DNA of 22,232 nucleotides from a virus: positions 1 to 22,232 of IMG/VR virus record IMGVR_UViG_3300042945_001791; one strand, given 5' to 3'. The translations under genes and the position numbers were made by a program. Shown here one piece after another: positions 1-8,352 of this stretch. Within the stretch, counting starts at the first letter, position 1. Each line of letters opens with the position of its first letter. The notes beneath the pieces were generated by a model. That model was given only the letters and a program-made list of their open reading frames with translations, ran no database searches and was not told where the DNA came from.

Positions 1-770
1 TTTTCTGTCATAGGATTATCCTCCTTTGCTATCTTAATTGTTCTAATGCCTTTTGCACTATCAACTAAGAACTTTATCATTGTGGTTTTTTCTGAATCAT
101 TTTTTTCAACAAATCCAATATTTTTCATTTCTTCTCCAGAGACTGGGCTAAGCTCTGTTTCATTTTGAGAGACTGTAACAATGCCAGACTCTGAATCCCA
201 AAATACATTTTCAACAACAGTGTTTGCTGATGAACCAGTTAATGTATCTACACCGTCAACTTTTTCAACTGACATAATATTTGCAAACTGATTTGCAGGG
301 GAATCAACAAGACTCAACTCTATCAAATCGTATTCCTTAATAACTCTAATTGTCTTATCTGCTTTTTCATCATAAGCATCGTCCCACTTATTCATTCTTC
401 CGCCAATAGAAAAACCAGTGTAAGTTCCATCTAGAACTTTTTCCCATGCATCTTGTGCACCCTTAGAAATGTATGCTGAAACAAAAACACCTTTATAAAA
501 CTTTTTTGATTCTGGATCAAAATATTTTTCTTCTTTAAATGAAACCATCTTGCCTACTGCTGATGGCTGATGCATTTCTCTAATGTTTCCACGGAATTTT
601 GCAAAAGCTTCCATAGATGCTTCTGTTGTTACAATGTCATCTTGCTTATCTAGGTTATCTAGGGATGCAAAACCAGAAACAATACGACGGCCTTCATCAA
701 CCTTTGTAAGAGGCATGGATAGGCGAACTTTGTCGCCATCAGTAGTCCAGTGTGCTTTATTTATATTCAT
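1..770 (-). CDS. Prohead (capsid maturation) protease, XkdF/HK97-type, partial
   Basis: The frame is open from an ATG at 770 through the window edge (256 codons seen). I translated it by hand. Residues read VSGFASLDNLDKQDDIV near the N-terminus, then REMHQPSAVGK, YTGFSIGGR and IELSLVDSPANQ. This order of a His in a short M-H-x-P segment, a Ser in GFSIGG and a final ELSLVDxPAN is the usual signature of XkdF-like and HK97-type prohead serine proteases (His and Ser catalytic), which cleave scaffold and capsid during head assembly. The gene lies directly downstream of the portal gene, the common order in tailed phages. The start is supported by an extended -10 box 9 nt upstream and by the lack of an SD site. 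The C-terminal part after about residue 165 is Glu/Lys/Ser-rich and probably linker or scaffold. The end is outside the window. Confidence 0.85.
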   Translation of the reverse strand, partial: MNINKAHWTTDGDKVRLSMPLTKVDEGRRIVSGFASLDNLDKQDDIVTTEASMEAFAKFRGNIREMHQPSAVGKMVSFKEEKYFDPESKKFYKGVFVSAYISKGAQDAWEKVLDGTYTGFSIGGRMNKWDDAYDEKADKTIRVIKEYDLIELSLVDSPANQFANIMSVEKVDGVDTLTGSSANTVVENVFWDSESGIVTVSQNETELSPVSGEEMKNIGFVEKNDSEKTTMIKFLVDSAKGIRTIKIAKEDNPMTE

Positions 771-779
771 GACGATTCT

Positions 780-788
780 ATTATACCA
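780..788 (-). promoter_or_regulatory. Extended -10 promoter for the protease gene
   Basis: On the minus strand TGGTATAAT lies 9 nt before the ATG at 770. The 40-nt gap after the portal gene leaves no room for a leader with an SD site, so the transcript would be nearly leaderless. The same box precedes several other genes in this window. Confidence 0.6.
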
Positions 789-810
789 AACCTTTTATAA
801 CTTTTCTTAA

Positions 811-2421
811 TTATTGAGACGATCTGCCTTCGCCCTGTGCATTGCGCCCAGTTGTAGTTGCAGGACCATCGGATTGGTTATTTGCTCTTTCTGAATCCCT
901 TGATCTATTCCCAGCACTGTTGGCTGCAGCATCTGTAGCCTGTCTTGCAGACATTATAAATGGAGCGTCTCCATCTGGATGTTGTGGAAGACCAATAGCT
1001 TCACGAGCCTCATTTGGCATCATGACCTGAGTCTTAACGTATCTTTCAAGAATCTGTGACTGAGTAATCTCGTCAGTTAGCGTGAGTTCATTAAACTTAA
1101 GTTCAAGAATGTCTGTCTTTTCCTTAATGATTTTGCTAATCACTTTATTTAGGTGTCCTTGAGCTGGACGAGATACTTGCTCTTTAAATGTTCTATCCTG
1201 TGCAATTGATGCTGCGATTGCTGCTGAATCAGTACCGCCAAGTTTTGAAATTGGAACCTGATGTGCAACAAGAATGTCATCACGATTTTGCTTGCGGTAC
1301 TCTTTAAATGATCCATCTTGAATACCATTCTCAATTGGCTTCATATCAAACTCAACTTTATTTTGATCTGTATCGCCAGGAAGAGGTATGTAAAGAGTTC
1401 TATGTGATTGAGCCTTAAGGCCTGTCTGCAAGAAACGGAACATCTTATCTTCTGCCTCTCCAGATAGCTTTGCACCCTTGAGTGTTACGACATATCTTGG
1501 AACAGCCTTGTTTTCAAAATAATCAATATTGTATTGTGATGCAAGTTGATCGCCAATCAATGACGGTAGTGCTGCAATAATATCAGGGATTCCGTAATAT
1601 GTATTTAATGGAGAATATTCTTTAATATGAATAATTTCATTTGGACGTGGATCATCTGTTACTGGGTTAACATTCCTTGCACCAAAGTTTCTAAAGTAAA
1701 CAATCTTTTGTCCAATAATTTGCATATACCCATCACGTAAACGACGGATGCGAACAGTAGTTGAAGGGATGTGGCCAATGTATCCAATATCTCCGTTAAC
1801 AGTGCGACCTACTTCAATATATCCATTTCCAGTAGACTCAACATCTGTGTAAACCTTTTCCATTGTCTTTGTAAAAGAATCATCATCATTAAGATTTTCT
1901 AGCCAGTCACGCATTTCAAGTTTCATTCTTTCAATACGCTTACGAGCACGACCAACTGCTAACTCATCATCTTTATTTTCAAGACTTAGCATTGTACGAT
2001 CTGTTACTTCAAATGAATAACCAAGTCCAACAATGTTGGCTACCTTAGCATCAATAGCAGCATGGTTAGCAAAGGATGTGTCATAAAAATTTGCAAGTTC
2101 ATAAAGATTATATGGTGGAGTAATTACATCATAGATTCCATACCCATTGCGATATACAGTACCAGGATTTATAGCTTTTGATCCAGCATCTACGCCTGCG
2201 GGATTTGCATTTGCTGAGTCAAGGTATGCTGGATTATTTAAGTCTAATGCTTTTCCAATATTTCTTACAGTTCTTCTGCGAAAGTTTTGATTTAATCCAA
2301 CATAATCTTTTAAAATATCCCAAGACTTATTAAACGGATCTTGGTCTTTAAATGGATTTTCTTTTTCGTCTTGTGTATTTAAGCTTGCAGAAATATATGT
2401 GTAGTCTATATCGTTACTCAT
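811..2421 (-). CDS. Phage portal protein
   Basis: A 536-aa protein that should form the dodecameric DNA-entry ring of the head. Family features include the early segment VITPPYNLYELANFYDTSFANHA (split here as VITPPYNLY, then ELANFYDTS), the central LRDGYMQIIGQ, the stretch NEIIHIKEYSPLNTYYG-IPDI, IDYFENKAVPRYVVTL and KLGGTDSAAIAASIAQ near the end. These are typical of PBSX/HK97-like portals. A longer reading frame begins at 2475, but the ATG at 2421 is preferred: it overlaps the end of the upstream gene by 8 nt (GATGAGTAA), as in translationally coupled phage genes, and the longer form would overlap by 62 nt. The C-terminus is low-complexity and rich in Ser, Asn, Gly and Ala. It is followed by the prohead protease. 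Confidence 0.9.
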   Translation of the reverse strand: MSNDIDYTYISASLNTQDEKENPFKDQDPFNKSWDILKDYVGLNQNFRRRTVRNIGKALDLNNPAYLDSANANPAGVDAGSKAINPGTVYRNGYGIYDVITPPYNLYELANFYDTSFANHAAIDAKVANIVGLGYSFEVTDRTMLSLENKDDELAVGRARKRIERMKLEMRDWLENLNDDDSFTKTMEKVYTDVESTGNGYIEVGRTVNGDIGYIGHIPSTTVRIRRLRDGYMQIIGQKIVYFRNFGARNVNPVTDDPRPNEIIHIKEYSPLNTYYGIPDIIAALPSLIGDQLASQYNIDYFENKAVPRYVVTLKGAKLSGEAEDKMFRFLQTGLKAQSHRTLYIPLPGDTDQNKVEFDMKPIENGIQDGSFKEYRKQNRDDILVAHQVPISKLGGTDSAAIAASIAQDRTFKEQVSRPAQGHLNKVISKIIKEKTDILELKFNELTLTDEITQSQILERYVKTQVMMPNEAREAIGLPQHPDGDAPFIMSARQATDAAANSAGNRSRDSERANNQSDGPATTTGRNAQGEGRSSQ

Positions 2422-2821
2422 CAAATGCTTCTTTCCCGTGAGTCTTAAGAGTCTGTTGTGCTGCATGCCATGCACCTAAATCATTTCTTGATGGAATCAA
2501 TCCATTTACCATACGATCAAGTTGCTCTGAATGCTCTTCTTCACTAATCCTAGTTAGTCCTGGAACAAACACTGCGTCACCATCTCCTGGATCTCCATAA
2601 TGTCTTGCTGCATTCTTTAGCTCTGTAATCTTAGCAATATCACCACGCATAGACTCAATGTTTAAAACATTACCTTCTCCGTCTGTAAACCACTTTCCAG
2701 AAGCTTTTTTATAAACATATAGGCCCCAGTCATAGTTCTTTTCAATTACCTTTTTTCTGACATTACCTACAATAGGCAAGCCAGTCTTTTGATTAATTAA
2801 CGGATTATTTGTTGTACTCAT
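2414..2821 (-). CDS. Conserved hypothetical protein upstream of portal
   Basis: A 135-aa soluble protein of unknown function (starts MSTTNNPLINQ). No catalytic motif, signal peptide or membrane segment can be seen. It contains WGLYVYKKASGKWFTDGEGN, a short beta-rich segment, and an acidic segment with a GDPGDGD turn. Its place directly before the portal suggests a head-associated or packaging-related role, which is only a positional argument. Two ATGs are possible, at 2827 and 2821. I chose 2821 because the -10 box TATACT ends 7 nt before it, so the first would lie upstream of the expected transcription start. The gene overlaps the portal start by 8 nt. Confidence 0.7.
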   Translation of the reverse strand: MSTTNNPLINQKTGLPIVGNVRKKVIEKNYDWGLYVYKKASGKWFTDGEGNVLNIESMRGDIAKITELKNAARHYGDPGDGDAVFVPGLTRISEEEHSEQLDRMVNGLIPSRNDLGAWHAAQQTLKTHGKEAFDE

Positions 2822-2828
2822 AACCATA

Positions 2829-2837
2829 AGTATACCA
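2829..2837 (-). promoter_or_regulatory. Extended -10 promoter for the head module
   Basis: TGGTATACT on the minus strand, 7 nt before the ATG at 2821, with no SD site. It would start a leaderless transcript for the hypothetical protein, portal and protease, and separates them from the reductase gene upstream. Confidence 0.6.
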
Positions 2838-2868
2838 TAATCATGTTAAAATGAACCAGATCTAACCA

Positions 2869-4902
2869 TTAATATAGTTTAATCTCACAGGCATCTGTTG
2901 AGCAATAAGATTCACCTTCAGCCTCAAGATTTTCAATTCCATCATAAATAGCAGACCAGTCAATCTTGCCAATCGTGCCAACATATGTATTATATTCTTC
3001 TCTTGTGATTTCAGTATATGGTTGCTGAGGATAAGTCTTATTACCCATTGGAAGAAATGAAACTGCCTTAAGCTGGCCTTCATACATGTTGAGTGCTGGA
3101 GCAACAAACTGCTTTTCTGTTTCTTTGTCAAATGAGAGTGTTACAGAAACACCATTATCTGACCAGTACTTTTGAGCAGTTGCTGCCAAACCAATCTTTT
3201 CAAACAAGCTTACCTGCTTCTCAGCACGTCTATGTCCAGATGCAACGGGAAAATAAACTACTTGTGTATTTGCTGATACTAGATCTGGTTCAATCTTATA
3301 TCCCGCTGCTTTAAATAAATGTAGCATTGGATCAGTATTTCCAAAACGAATAGCACGAAGATAGAACTCTCCGCCAGGACCCCAGTGAACTCCAGGAGTA
3401 GCACCAGAAAGAAGTGACACAGATCCTGATGGCTTAACTGTTGTTACACGAACTGATTCACGAACACATAGCCATTCCGAATACTTGTGATCATAATAAC
3501 GGATCTTATTATATCCTTCATCCATCCACTCACGAGTTGTTGGAAGACCATGTTCATCTGCAAATGCAGCAATACCTGTAAGAGATGTACCAATGCGACG
3601 ATTTCTCTGCATGATACCGTTTGTTTGTTGCCAATGAGTTGGCATAAGTGTTACAGTTTTTCCATAAAGGTAAGCAAACTTCAATGTCTTGAGGAAGTCC
3701 TCCTTGGATTCATGACGATTAAGGTGCACTTCTACAAGTGTGCATAATTCGTAACTTTCCAATGGCTGCTCCGCACAAGGATTGAATCCCATAATACGGG
3801 AATCCTTATAATCAGGTGCATCTGCAAGACGGCCATAGTCTCTTGCAACATCAAGCCAAATAAAACCTGGCTCTCCATTATCTGCAATTAAATCTACATA
3901 GTCTTCATACTTTGTTCCAACTGTTGCCGAAATAGAATTGTTAGACATCCATGCCCAACCTGGTTTTTCTGGATCGTATGAGTTACGCTCTGGAAATACT
4001 TCTGGATTCTTTAGATTAATAAAACCATCATCTTCTGGTGTACCAAGAGCAAGGGTAGCAGAACGACGAACATTTCCAGAAACAACACAGGTACCAATAA
4101 GATTTACGATATCTACAATAGCACGGCTATCAAGGGCTTCACCTGCTCTAGAACCGATTACATTGCGAATGCGTGTATGGAGATCAATAAGTGGTGCTGG
4201 ACCGCTTGCAACGCCTCCAAAGCCTTTAATAGGGGCTCCTAGAGGACGGATAAGGTCATAGTTAAATTGCTGAATTGACTGGTTTTGACGTAGGAATGAG
4301 TTAATCAAAAGACGAACTGATTCAACCCATCCTTCACGAGTATCTGGAATTTCATAGATTGATTCTGGCTCAGTAGGAGCATAAATAGACATTTGCTTTT
4401 CTTGACCAAGGGTATCAAATCCAACTCCAATGCCTAGCATTAGCGCATCCATTACCCAGGCAAATAGGGCACCTGGATCATTACGATCAATGTCACGAGT
4501 AGAAACCATTGCACAGTTTTGAAGGGAAGCTGAGTTACGCTTCTCCATAGTCATTGGAGTTCCAAATGCCCATAGGCCACGTCCTGGTGGTGTCCACTTT
4601 AATTCAAACATTCTTTGAAATGCTTCTTGAGCTGACTTTTGTGACTTGTTATCATTCCATGGTAGACGGTTATCTTTAGCATGGTTCTTTTGTACTGAGT
4701 ACATACCCTCAATTACACGACGGCATACTTCATGCCAGCGCTCTTTTGTTCCGTCTTCTTTAACACGAGAATAAGTACGAATAAACGTAATCTCTCCTAA
4801 CGAGTTAGAGCCAGCATCTGAAAATCCAAACGGTGCTGGGATAGTAGAGTACTTATTTACAAAGTCCTCTGATAGACGAAATGAGAATACGCTTTCTGAC
4901 AT
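2869..4902 (-). CDS. nrdJ: Adenosylcobalamin-dependent (class II) ribonucleoside-triphosphate reductase
   Basis: A 677-aa protein that makes deoxyribonucleotides for phage DNA synthesis using a B12-derived thiyl radical, so it needs no oxygen and no small subunit. The residues match the monomeric Lactobacillus-type enzyme. C130 (in LQNCAMVS) and C387 (in ELCTLVEV) are the substrate-reducing pair, C376 in NPCAEQ is the radical cysteine with E378 as partner, and the C376-C387 spacing of 11 equals that of the reference enzyme (C408-C419). KPSGSVSLLSGATPGVHWGP (490-509) is the phosphate-site loop. The C-terminal shuttle pair is C667 and C672 in CSTDAC, again the same spacing as in the reference. 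At 677 aa it is somewhat shorter than the bacterial enzyme of about 740 aa. An AAAGGT site lies 10 nt before the ATG. Confidence 0.93.
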   Translation of the reverse strand: MSESVFSFRLSEDFVNKYSTIPAPFGFSDAGSNSLGEITFIRTYSRVKEDGTKERWHEVCRRVIEGMYSVQKNHAKDNRLPWNDNKSQKSAQEAFQRMFELKWTPPGRGLWAFGTPMTMEKRNSASLQNCAMVSTRDIDRNDPGALFAWVMDALMLGIGVGFDTLGQEKQMSIYAPTEPESIYEIPDTREGWVESVRLLINSFLRQNQSIQQFNYDLIRPLGAPIKGFGGVASGPAPLIDLHTRIRNVIGSRAGEALDSRAIVDIVNLIGTCVVSGNVRRSATLALGTPEDDGFINLKNPEVFPERNSYDPEKPGWAWMSNNSISATVGTKYEDYVDLIADNGEPGFIWLDVARDYGRLADAPDYKDSRIMGFNPCAEQPLESYELCTLVEVHLNRHESKEDFLKTLKFAYLYGKTVTLMPTHWQQTNGIMQRNRRIGTSLTGIAAFADEHGLPTTREWMDEGYNKIRYYDHKYSEWLCVRESVRVTTVKPSGSVSLLSGATPGVHWGPGGEFYLRAIRFGNTDPMLHLFKAAGYKIEPDLVSANTQVVYFPVASGHRRAEKQVSLFEKIGLAATAQKYWSDNGVSVTLSFDKETEKQFVAPALNMYEGQLKAVSFLPMGNKTYPQQPYTEITREEYNTYVGTIGKIDWSAIYDGIENLEAEGESYCSTDACEIKLY

Positions 4903-5027
4903 TTATTGTGTACCTTTCAAAGTAAAATTAAGTGAGTACTTCATAATTTCTGAAGTAGTGTTAAGTATATCACAGATTTAAAAAGAAAATTACGCTCAAT
5001 AATAGTCTATAAATCTTTACTTTATGG
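4903..5027 (-). promoter_or_regulatory. Reductase promoter and 55-nt leader
   Basis: Minus-strand TGATATACT at 4964-4972 predicts a start near 4957. The leader contains a possible 6-bp hairpin (TACTTC pairing with GAAGTA, about 4937-4957) and an AAAGGT site. Nothing else is seen in the gap; there is no clear terminator for the dioxygenase operon upstream. Confidence 0.55.
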
Positions 5028-5552
5028 TTAGTGGTTTATATAATTAAAAGCTGTAGACTCATCTCCAAAAACAAATGTACTTATTGAATATCTTTCTCCA
5101 TCTACAACTGGAAATACTTGATGCTTAATATTGGCATTATGAATAACCATGCTTCCCGCCTTTGGGGTAATGCTTAAACCAAGATCTGGGTATATTAACT
5201 CTCCTCCGTCAAAGTCATCATTTAAATAAATAGTAATACCAAAAACTATTTTTTTAAGACTATCGGGAGGTGTAAAATCTGTATGTGGCGACATAAACTC
5301 TGAATTTTTTAGCCTTCTTAGGTGATTAGAATACATCATTGATCCTATATTAATAAAAAATGTTTCAATATTTTTATATACATTTTCTAGTTTAAAATAT
5401 AATTCATCATCCATAACTTTAATTATATTTCCGATACTTTTGGTATCCCAGCCAATATCTATTTTAGCCTCAGATAAAAAAATAGTTATTTGTTTTTCAT
5501 CTAAAAACCCTTCAATTTCATATACACCCTCTGTGTGTTTTATTAGATTCAT
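5028..5552 (-). CDS. Fe(II)/2-oxoglutarate dioxygenase, prolyl-hydroxylase-like (copy 1)
   Basis: A 174-aa single-domain oxygenase, the shortest of the eight. It should couple decarboxylation of 2-oxoglutarate to hydroxylation of a substrate. The double-stranded beta-helix core is clear: H90 and D92 in MSPHTDF bind iron, then YLNDDFDGGELIYPD (109-123), a PKAGSMVIH strand, the distal iron ligand H144 in IKHQVFP, and R154 in GERYSIS as the 2-oxoglutarate anchor. It is the last gene of the oxygenase operon, 19 nt after the dehydrogenase gene, with an AGGA site 7 nt from its ATG. The substrate cannot be read from sequence. The N-terminal cap is only about 80 residues, so substrate choice may differ from that of the larger copies. 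Confidence 0.88.
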   Translation of the reverse strand: MNLIKHTEGVYEIEGFLDEKQITIFLSEAKIDIGWDTKSIGNIIKVMDDELYFKLENVYKNIETFFINIGSMMYSNHLRRLKNSEFMSPHTDFTPPDSLKKIVFGITIYLNDDFDGGELIYPDLGLSITPKAGSMVIHNANIKHQVFPVVDGERYSISTFVFGDESTAFNYINH

Positions 5553-5571
5553 TTTACTGTCCTATTCTTTA

Positions 5572-6240
5572 TTAACTATACTTGCTACTGTTGATATGGC
5601 AAATTTCAATTTCATTTACATTTACATGACTTGGTAAAGATCCAACCCAGCATATTGCCTCTGCTAAATCTTCTGCAGTTAAAGCATTATCTTTTTTTTC
5701 TACCTGAGTATCAATTGTGGCTGGACAAATCTCGGTAACTTTAATGCCGTACTGTGGAAACTCTAGCCTCATGGTTTCTACAAGTCCTATTTGACCCCTT
5801 TTGGCATTTGTATAATTTCCTCCTCCAGGATACGGTACTTTTCCACCAAAAGAATTTATAAAAATAATCGTAGGTGAATCTGATTTTTCCATACATGGCA
5901 CAAATAATTGAGATAAGTACATAGGCCCAGTGACATTTATATCGTATGCTATTCTAAAATTTTCTGGTGTTTCATTTATAATATGGGTTGGACTTGATCC
6001 ACCGCCAGCATTATTTACTAAAAGATCTAACGTAATATCTTTATATTTTTCAAAGAATACCTCTATTGCCTTGAAGTCTGTTATGTCTAGGCTGTACACT
6101 TCAACATTATCTGAAACCAGATCTACTAACTTTGATAGTTCTCTTGAAACAGCAATAACTTTATATCCGTTTTTTGAAAGGTGTTTAACTGTTGCTAAGC
6201 CAACACCTTTGCTAGCTCCAGTAACTATTGCTGTTTTCAT
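5572..6240 (-). CDS. Short-chain dehydrogenase/reductase
   Basis: A 222-aa classical SDR, an NAD(P)H-dependent oxidoreductase acting on an alcohol or keto group. Visible motifs are TGASKGVG (7-14) for the cofactor, NNAG (76-79), N102 in DINVTG, and the catalytic S130, Y143 and K147 (YTNAK). All members of the Asn-Ser-Tyr-Lys tetrad are present. R33 in VSRE after the second beta strand suggests NADPH preference, a weak indication. It lies between oxygenase genes (copy 2 ends at the adjacent base, and copy 1 follows after 19 nt), so it is surely on the same transcript. It could oxidise or reduce a product made by the hydroxylases, or act on a sugar or lipid. It is unusual in a phage. Confidence 0.9.
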   Translation of the reverse strand: MKTAIVTGASKGVGLATVKHLSKNGYKVIAVSRELSKLVDLVSDNVEVYSLDITDFKAIEVFFEKYKDITLDLLVNNAGGGSSPTHIINETPENFRIAYDINVTGPMYLSQLFVPCMEKSDSPTIIFINSFGGKVPYPGGGNYTNAKRGQIGLVETMRLEFPQYGIKVTEICPATIDTQVEKKDNALTAEDLAEAICWVGSLPSHVNVNEIEICHINSSKYS

Positions 6241-6933
6241 TTACATAACCTGAGACTTATTAAGGTCCATTCCATTGTGAATCCAGTGTCCAGGTACCAT
6301 GTATTTAAATCCCGTTTTTACAATGTGAGCAGTATGATGATATGGAGCTGAGGAAGGAAATATAATAATGCTTCCTGCTTTAGGCTTTAGGCCAAAATCA
6401 ATTTCATTGTTTGCTACAGCAATATCATAGTCAAGGTTGGGGGATGGAAACTCACCAAGGTTTTTATATTCAGACAATTTGAATGATATTTCTCCCCCAT
6501 CAAAATCATCATTTAAATACACAACTAAAGAATATCTTAAAGTTTGATCTCCATCTAGTTGATCAAAATGTGCTCCCATACCAATTCCAGGCTTATATTT
6601 CTTAATATTAAATACTGGAAATAGTCTTGGATCGTCTGTGTCTCCTATGAACATTGCAAAATCTTTAGATACATCATACATAGAATCCATTATTGTTTCA
6701 AATATAAATGACATTTCAGAACGCAGGGGCTCTTCTAGAGTTTCAATTTGATTTTTGTCAAAAGATTTAGTTTCTCCATAAATAAAGTTTTTATCATTAG
6801 AGGCTGTCCAATTTTCCCAAGGCTCACGATTATTTAATTCATTAACTCTATCAATAGCTTTTATAAGCTGATCAAAATTTTTAACACCATCTTCATAATA
6901 GTATACTTTTTCGTGTAGTATTTGTTTTTTCAT
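6241..6933 (-). CDS. Fe(II)/2-oxoglutarate dioxygenase, prolyl-hydroxylase-like (copy 2)
   Basis: A 230-aa oxygenase. H122 and D124 (GAHFDQ) and H200 (PYHHTAH) are the iron ligands. The core strand reads VVYLNDDFDGGEISFK. K210 in GFKYMVPGHW takes the place of the Arg that usually holds 2-oxoglutarate; Lys at this place is also used by animal collagen prolyl-4-hydroxylases. An insert of about 30 residues (151-180) between the two core halves is larger than in copy 1 and may shape the substrate site. The SD site AAGGA lies 7 nt from the ATG, and the gene starts 9 nt after copy 3. The short gap and lack of a promoter place it in the operon that begins at 9865. Confidence 0.88.
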   Translation of the reverse strand: MKKQILHEKVYYYEDGVKNFDQLIKAIDRVNELNNREPWENWTASNDKNFIYGETKSFDKNQIETLEEPLRSEMSFIFETIMDSMYDVSKDFAMFIGDTDDPRLFPVFNIKKYKPGIGMGAHFDQLDGDQTLRYSLVVYLNDDFDGGEISFKLSEYKNLGEFPSPNLDYDIAVANNEIDFGLKPKAGSIIIFPSSAPYHHTAHIVKTGFKYMVPGHWIHNGMDLNKSQVM

Positions 6934-6942
6934 TTTAAGTCC

Positions 6943-7605
6943 TTAGTATTTATTGTTCTCATAAAAACCTACAACTCTTACAAACCCTACGGTGACATAT
7001 CTTATAGGTCCTTCTCCAACGTGTCTAACCCCATGCTCATACTCTGCATTACCTGGAAAGATAAGCAAAGTTCCTGGAGCTGGCTTTAAGTCTGAATTTT
7101 CTTTATTTTGAAAAAATAGTGTTCCATCTTTATAGTCATCATTAATATACAATATAGTGGCATATTTAATTGCTGGATCTGTATGCTGATCTGTATGTGA
7201 TATTAATTGAACTCCTGGCTGCATTCTTTGAAGTGTTCCAAATCCAGTAAGCTCTAATGAAGGATCTGATAATTTAATTAATTTTCCGACCCTAGCTTGA
7301 AGTGTTTTGCTTATTTGATAATGAGTTATGCTTAAATTTTTATCTTGCCATCCATGAGTTATTTCAAATTTACCTTCAGCAACTAGGTTGTCTACGTCAT
7401 CTCTTCCAAACTTTTCCATACAAAATCTAGCAAGATTTTTTGTGTATTCTATAGACCACTCTTCATTAGGGGTTGTTGAAATTATTTCTAATAAAGTTTC
7501 TAGCTCTTCTTTTTTTAAAAAATCTTTTACAACAAGAATTTGCTCATGTAAAACCTCAGTCTGGTATCCAGCGTCATCAAACTCTTTTTTTAAAAAAACA
7601 TCCAT
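6943..7605 (-). CDS. Fe(II)/2-oxoglutarate dioxygenase (copy 3)
   Basis: A 220-aa oxygenase with a longer N-terminal helical part (1-110). The iron ligands are H137 and D139 (ISHTDQHTD) and H191 (YEHGVRHV); R202 in PIRYVTVGF binds 2-oxoglutarate. The core signature is slightly divergent, ILYINDDYKDGTLFF in place of YLNDDxxGGE, with the second Gly-Glu replaced by Thr-Leu. A second His-x-Asp (HTD, 141-143) follows the first, so 137/139 is chosen because of its spacing to the core. The RBS AGGAG lies 9 nt before the ATG, at the very end of copy 4, whose stop codon abuts this start. The substrate is unknown. Confidence 0.85.
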   Translation of the reverse strand: MDVFLKKEFDDAGYQTEVLHEQILVVKDFLKKEELETLLEIISTTPNEEWSIEYTKNLARFCMEKFGRDDVDNLVAEGKFEITHGWQDKNLSITHYQISKTLQARVGKLIKLSDPSLELTGFGTLQRMQPGVQLISHTDQHTDPAIKYATILYINDDYKDGTLFFQNKENSDLKPAPGTLLIFPGNAEYEHGVRHVGEGPIRYVTVGFVRVVGFYENNKY

Positions 7606-8352
7606 TTATAGATCTCCTACCTTATATTTATTTCCATCAATATCTATTTTATAACCTTCTTTAAGAAGTTCTTGCCATTCTGCTTTTTCACTTGCTTGCT
7701 TAGCTCTAGTTGCTTTCATCTCTGCAGCCCAAGCATCTCTCAATTCTTGTGGGTATGCATCTTCTTCACGGTCATCCCAGAAAGAACCAATGGTATATCT
7801 TACACCCTTAGTAATCATTGTTACCTCATGCATATTATTGAATCCCCCGTCAAAAACAGCAAGCATCCCAACCTGTGGTTTAATCTCTATGTTATGGTCT
7901 GGAAACCTAAGAAGTCCACCTTCAAATTCATCATTTAAATATAGAAAACCTGCATACCTGCTTCTTGTAAATGCTCCTGAATTCCCATGCTCATCAGTAT
8001 TGTCAGAATGAATTCTTGCATATGCTCCAGGCTCCCATTTTTGAGTATGGTATCCAATTTTACATATTATGTTTGGATCTAAGTCGTGTACTGAAGCAAT
8101 TGCTTCATGCATCACCTTCTCAATACCTGAAAATATTGTTGGCTCAAGACCTGCATCAATTACTTCTTGATCATTGTCTTGTGGCAGAACAGAAGAATAA
8201 GATTCATAAAATGATATTGGCATCCAAGACATCTTTCCTTTATTTTCTTGATCATCTAATGCTTTTATCATTTTTTTACAAGTGCTATCATCAATAAAAT
8301 TTTCATAAATAACAATATCTTTTGTTAGTCTTTTTTTATTACTTAAATTCAT
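7606..8352 (-). CDS. Fe(II)/2-oxoglutarate dioxygenase with charged C-terminal extension (copy 4)
   Basis: A 248-aa protein. The oxygenase core spans about residues 10-195: H115 and D117 in ARIHSDNTD, YLNDEFEGGLLRFPD, H175 in NMHEVTM and R185 in GVRYTIGSFW. It carries a C-terminal tail of about 50 residues (196-248) that is rich in Ala, Glu and Lys and probably alpha-helical, absent from copies 1-3. The tail could mediate oligomerisation or binding to a particle or ribosome; this is a guess. The ATG overlaps the stop codon of copy 5 by 4 nt (ATGA), with an AGGTG site before it, so the two are translationally coupled. Confidence 0.88.
   Translation of the reverse strand: MNLSNKKRLTKDIVIYENFIDDSTCKKMIKALDDQENKGKMSWMPISFYESYSSVLPQDNDQEVIDAGLEPTIFSGIEKVMHEAIASVHDLDPNIICKIGYHTQKWEPGAYARIHSDNTDEHGNSGAFTRSRYAGFLYLNDEFEGGLLRFPDHNIEIKPQVGMLAVFDGGFNNMHEVTMITKGVRYTIGSFWDDREEDAYPQELRDAWAAEMKATRAKQASEKAEWQELLKEGYKIDIDGNKYKVGDL

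Noticed and set aside
2421-2475. Longer portal start at 2475
   Set aside because: It would overlap the upstream gene by 62 nt, while the ATG at 2421 gives a normal 8-nt coupled overlap.
4903-4957. Cobalamin riboswitch before the B12-dependent reductase
   Set aside because: The predicted leader is only ~55 nt and lacks any B12-box-like conserved sequence; a cobalamin riboswitch needs about 200 nt.
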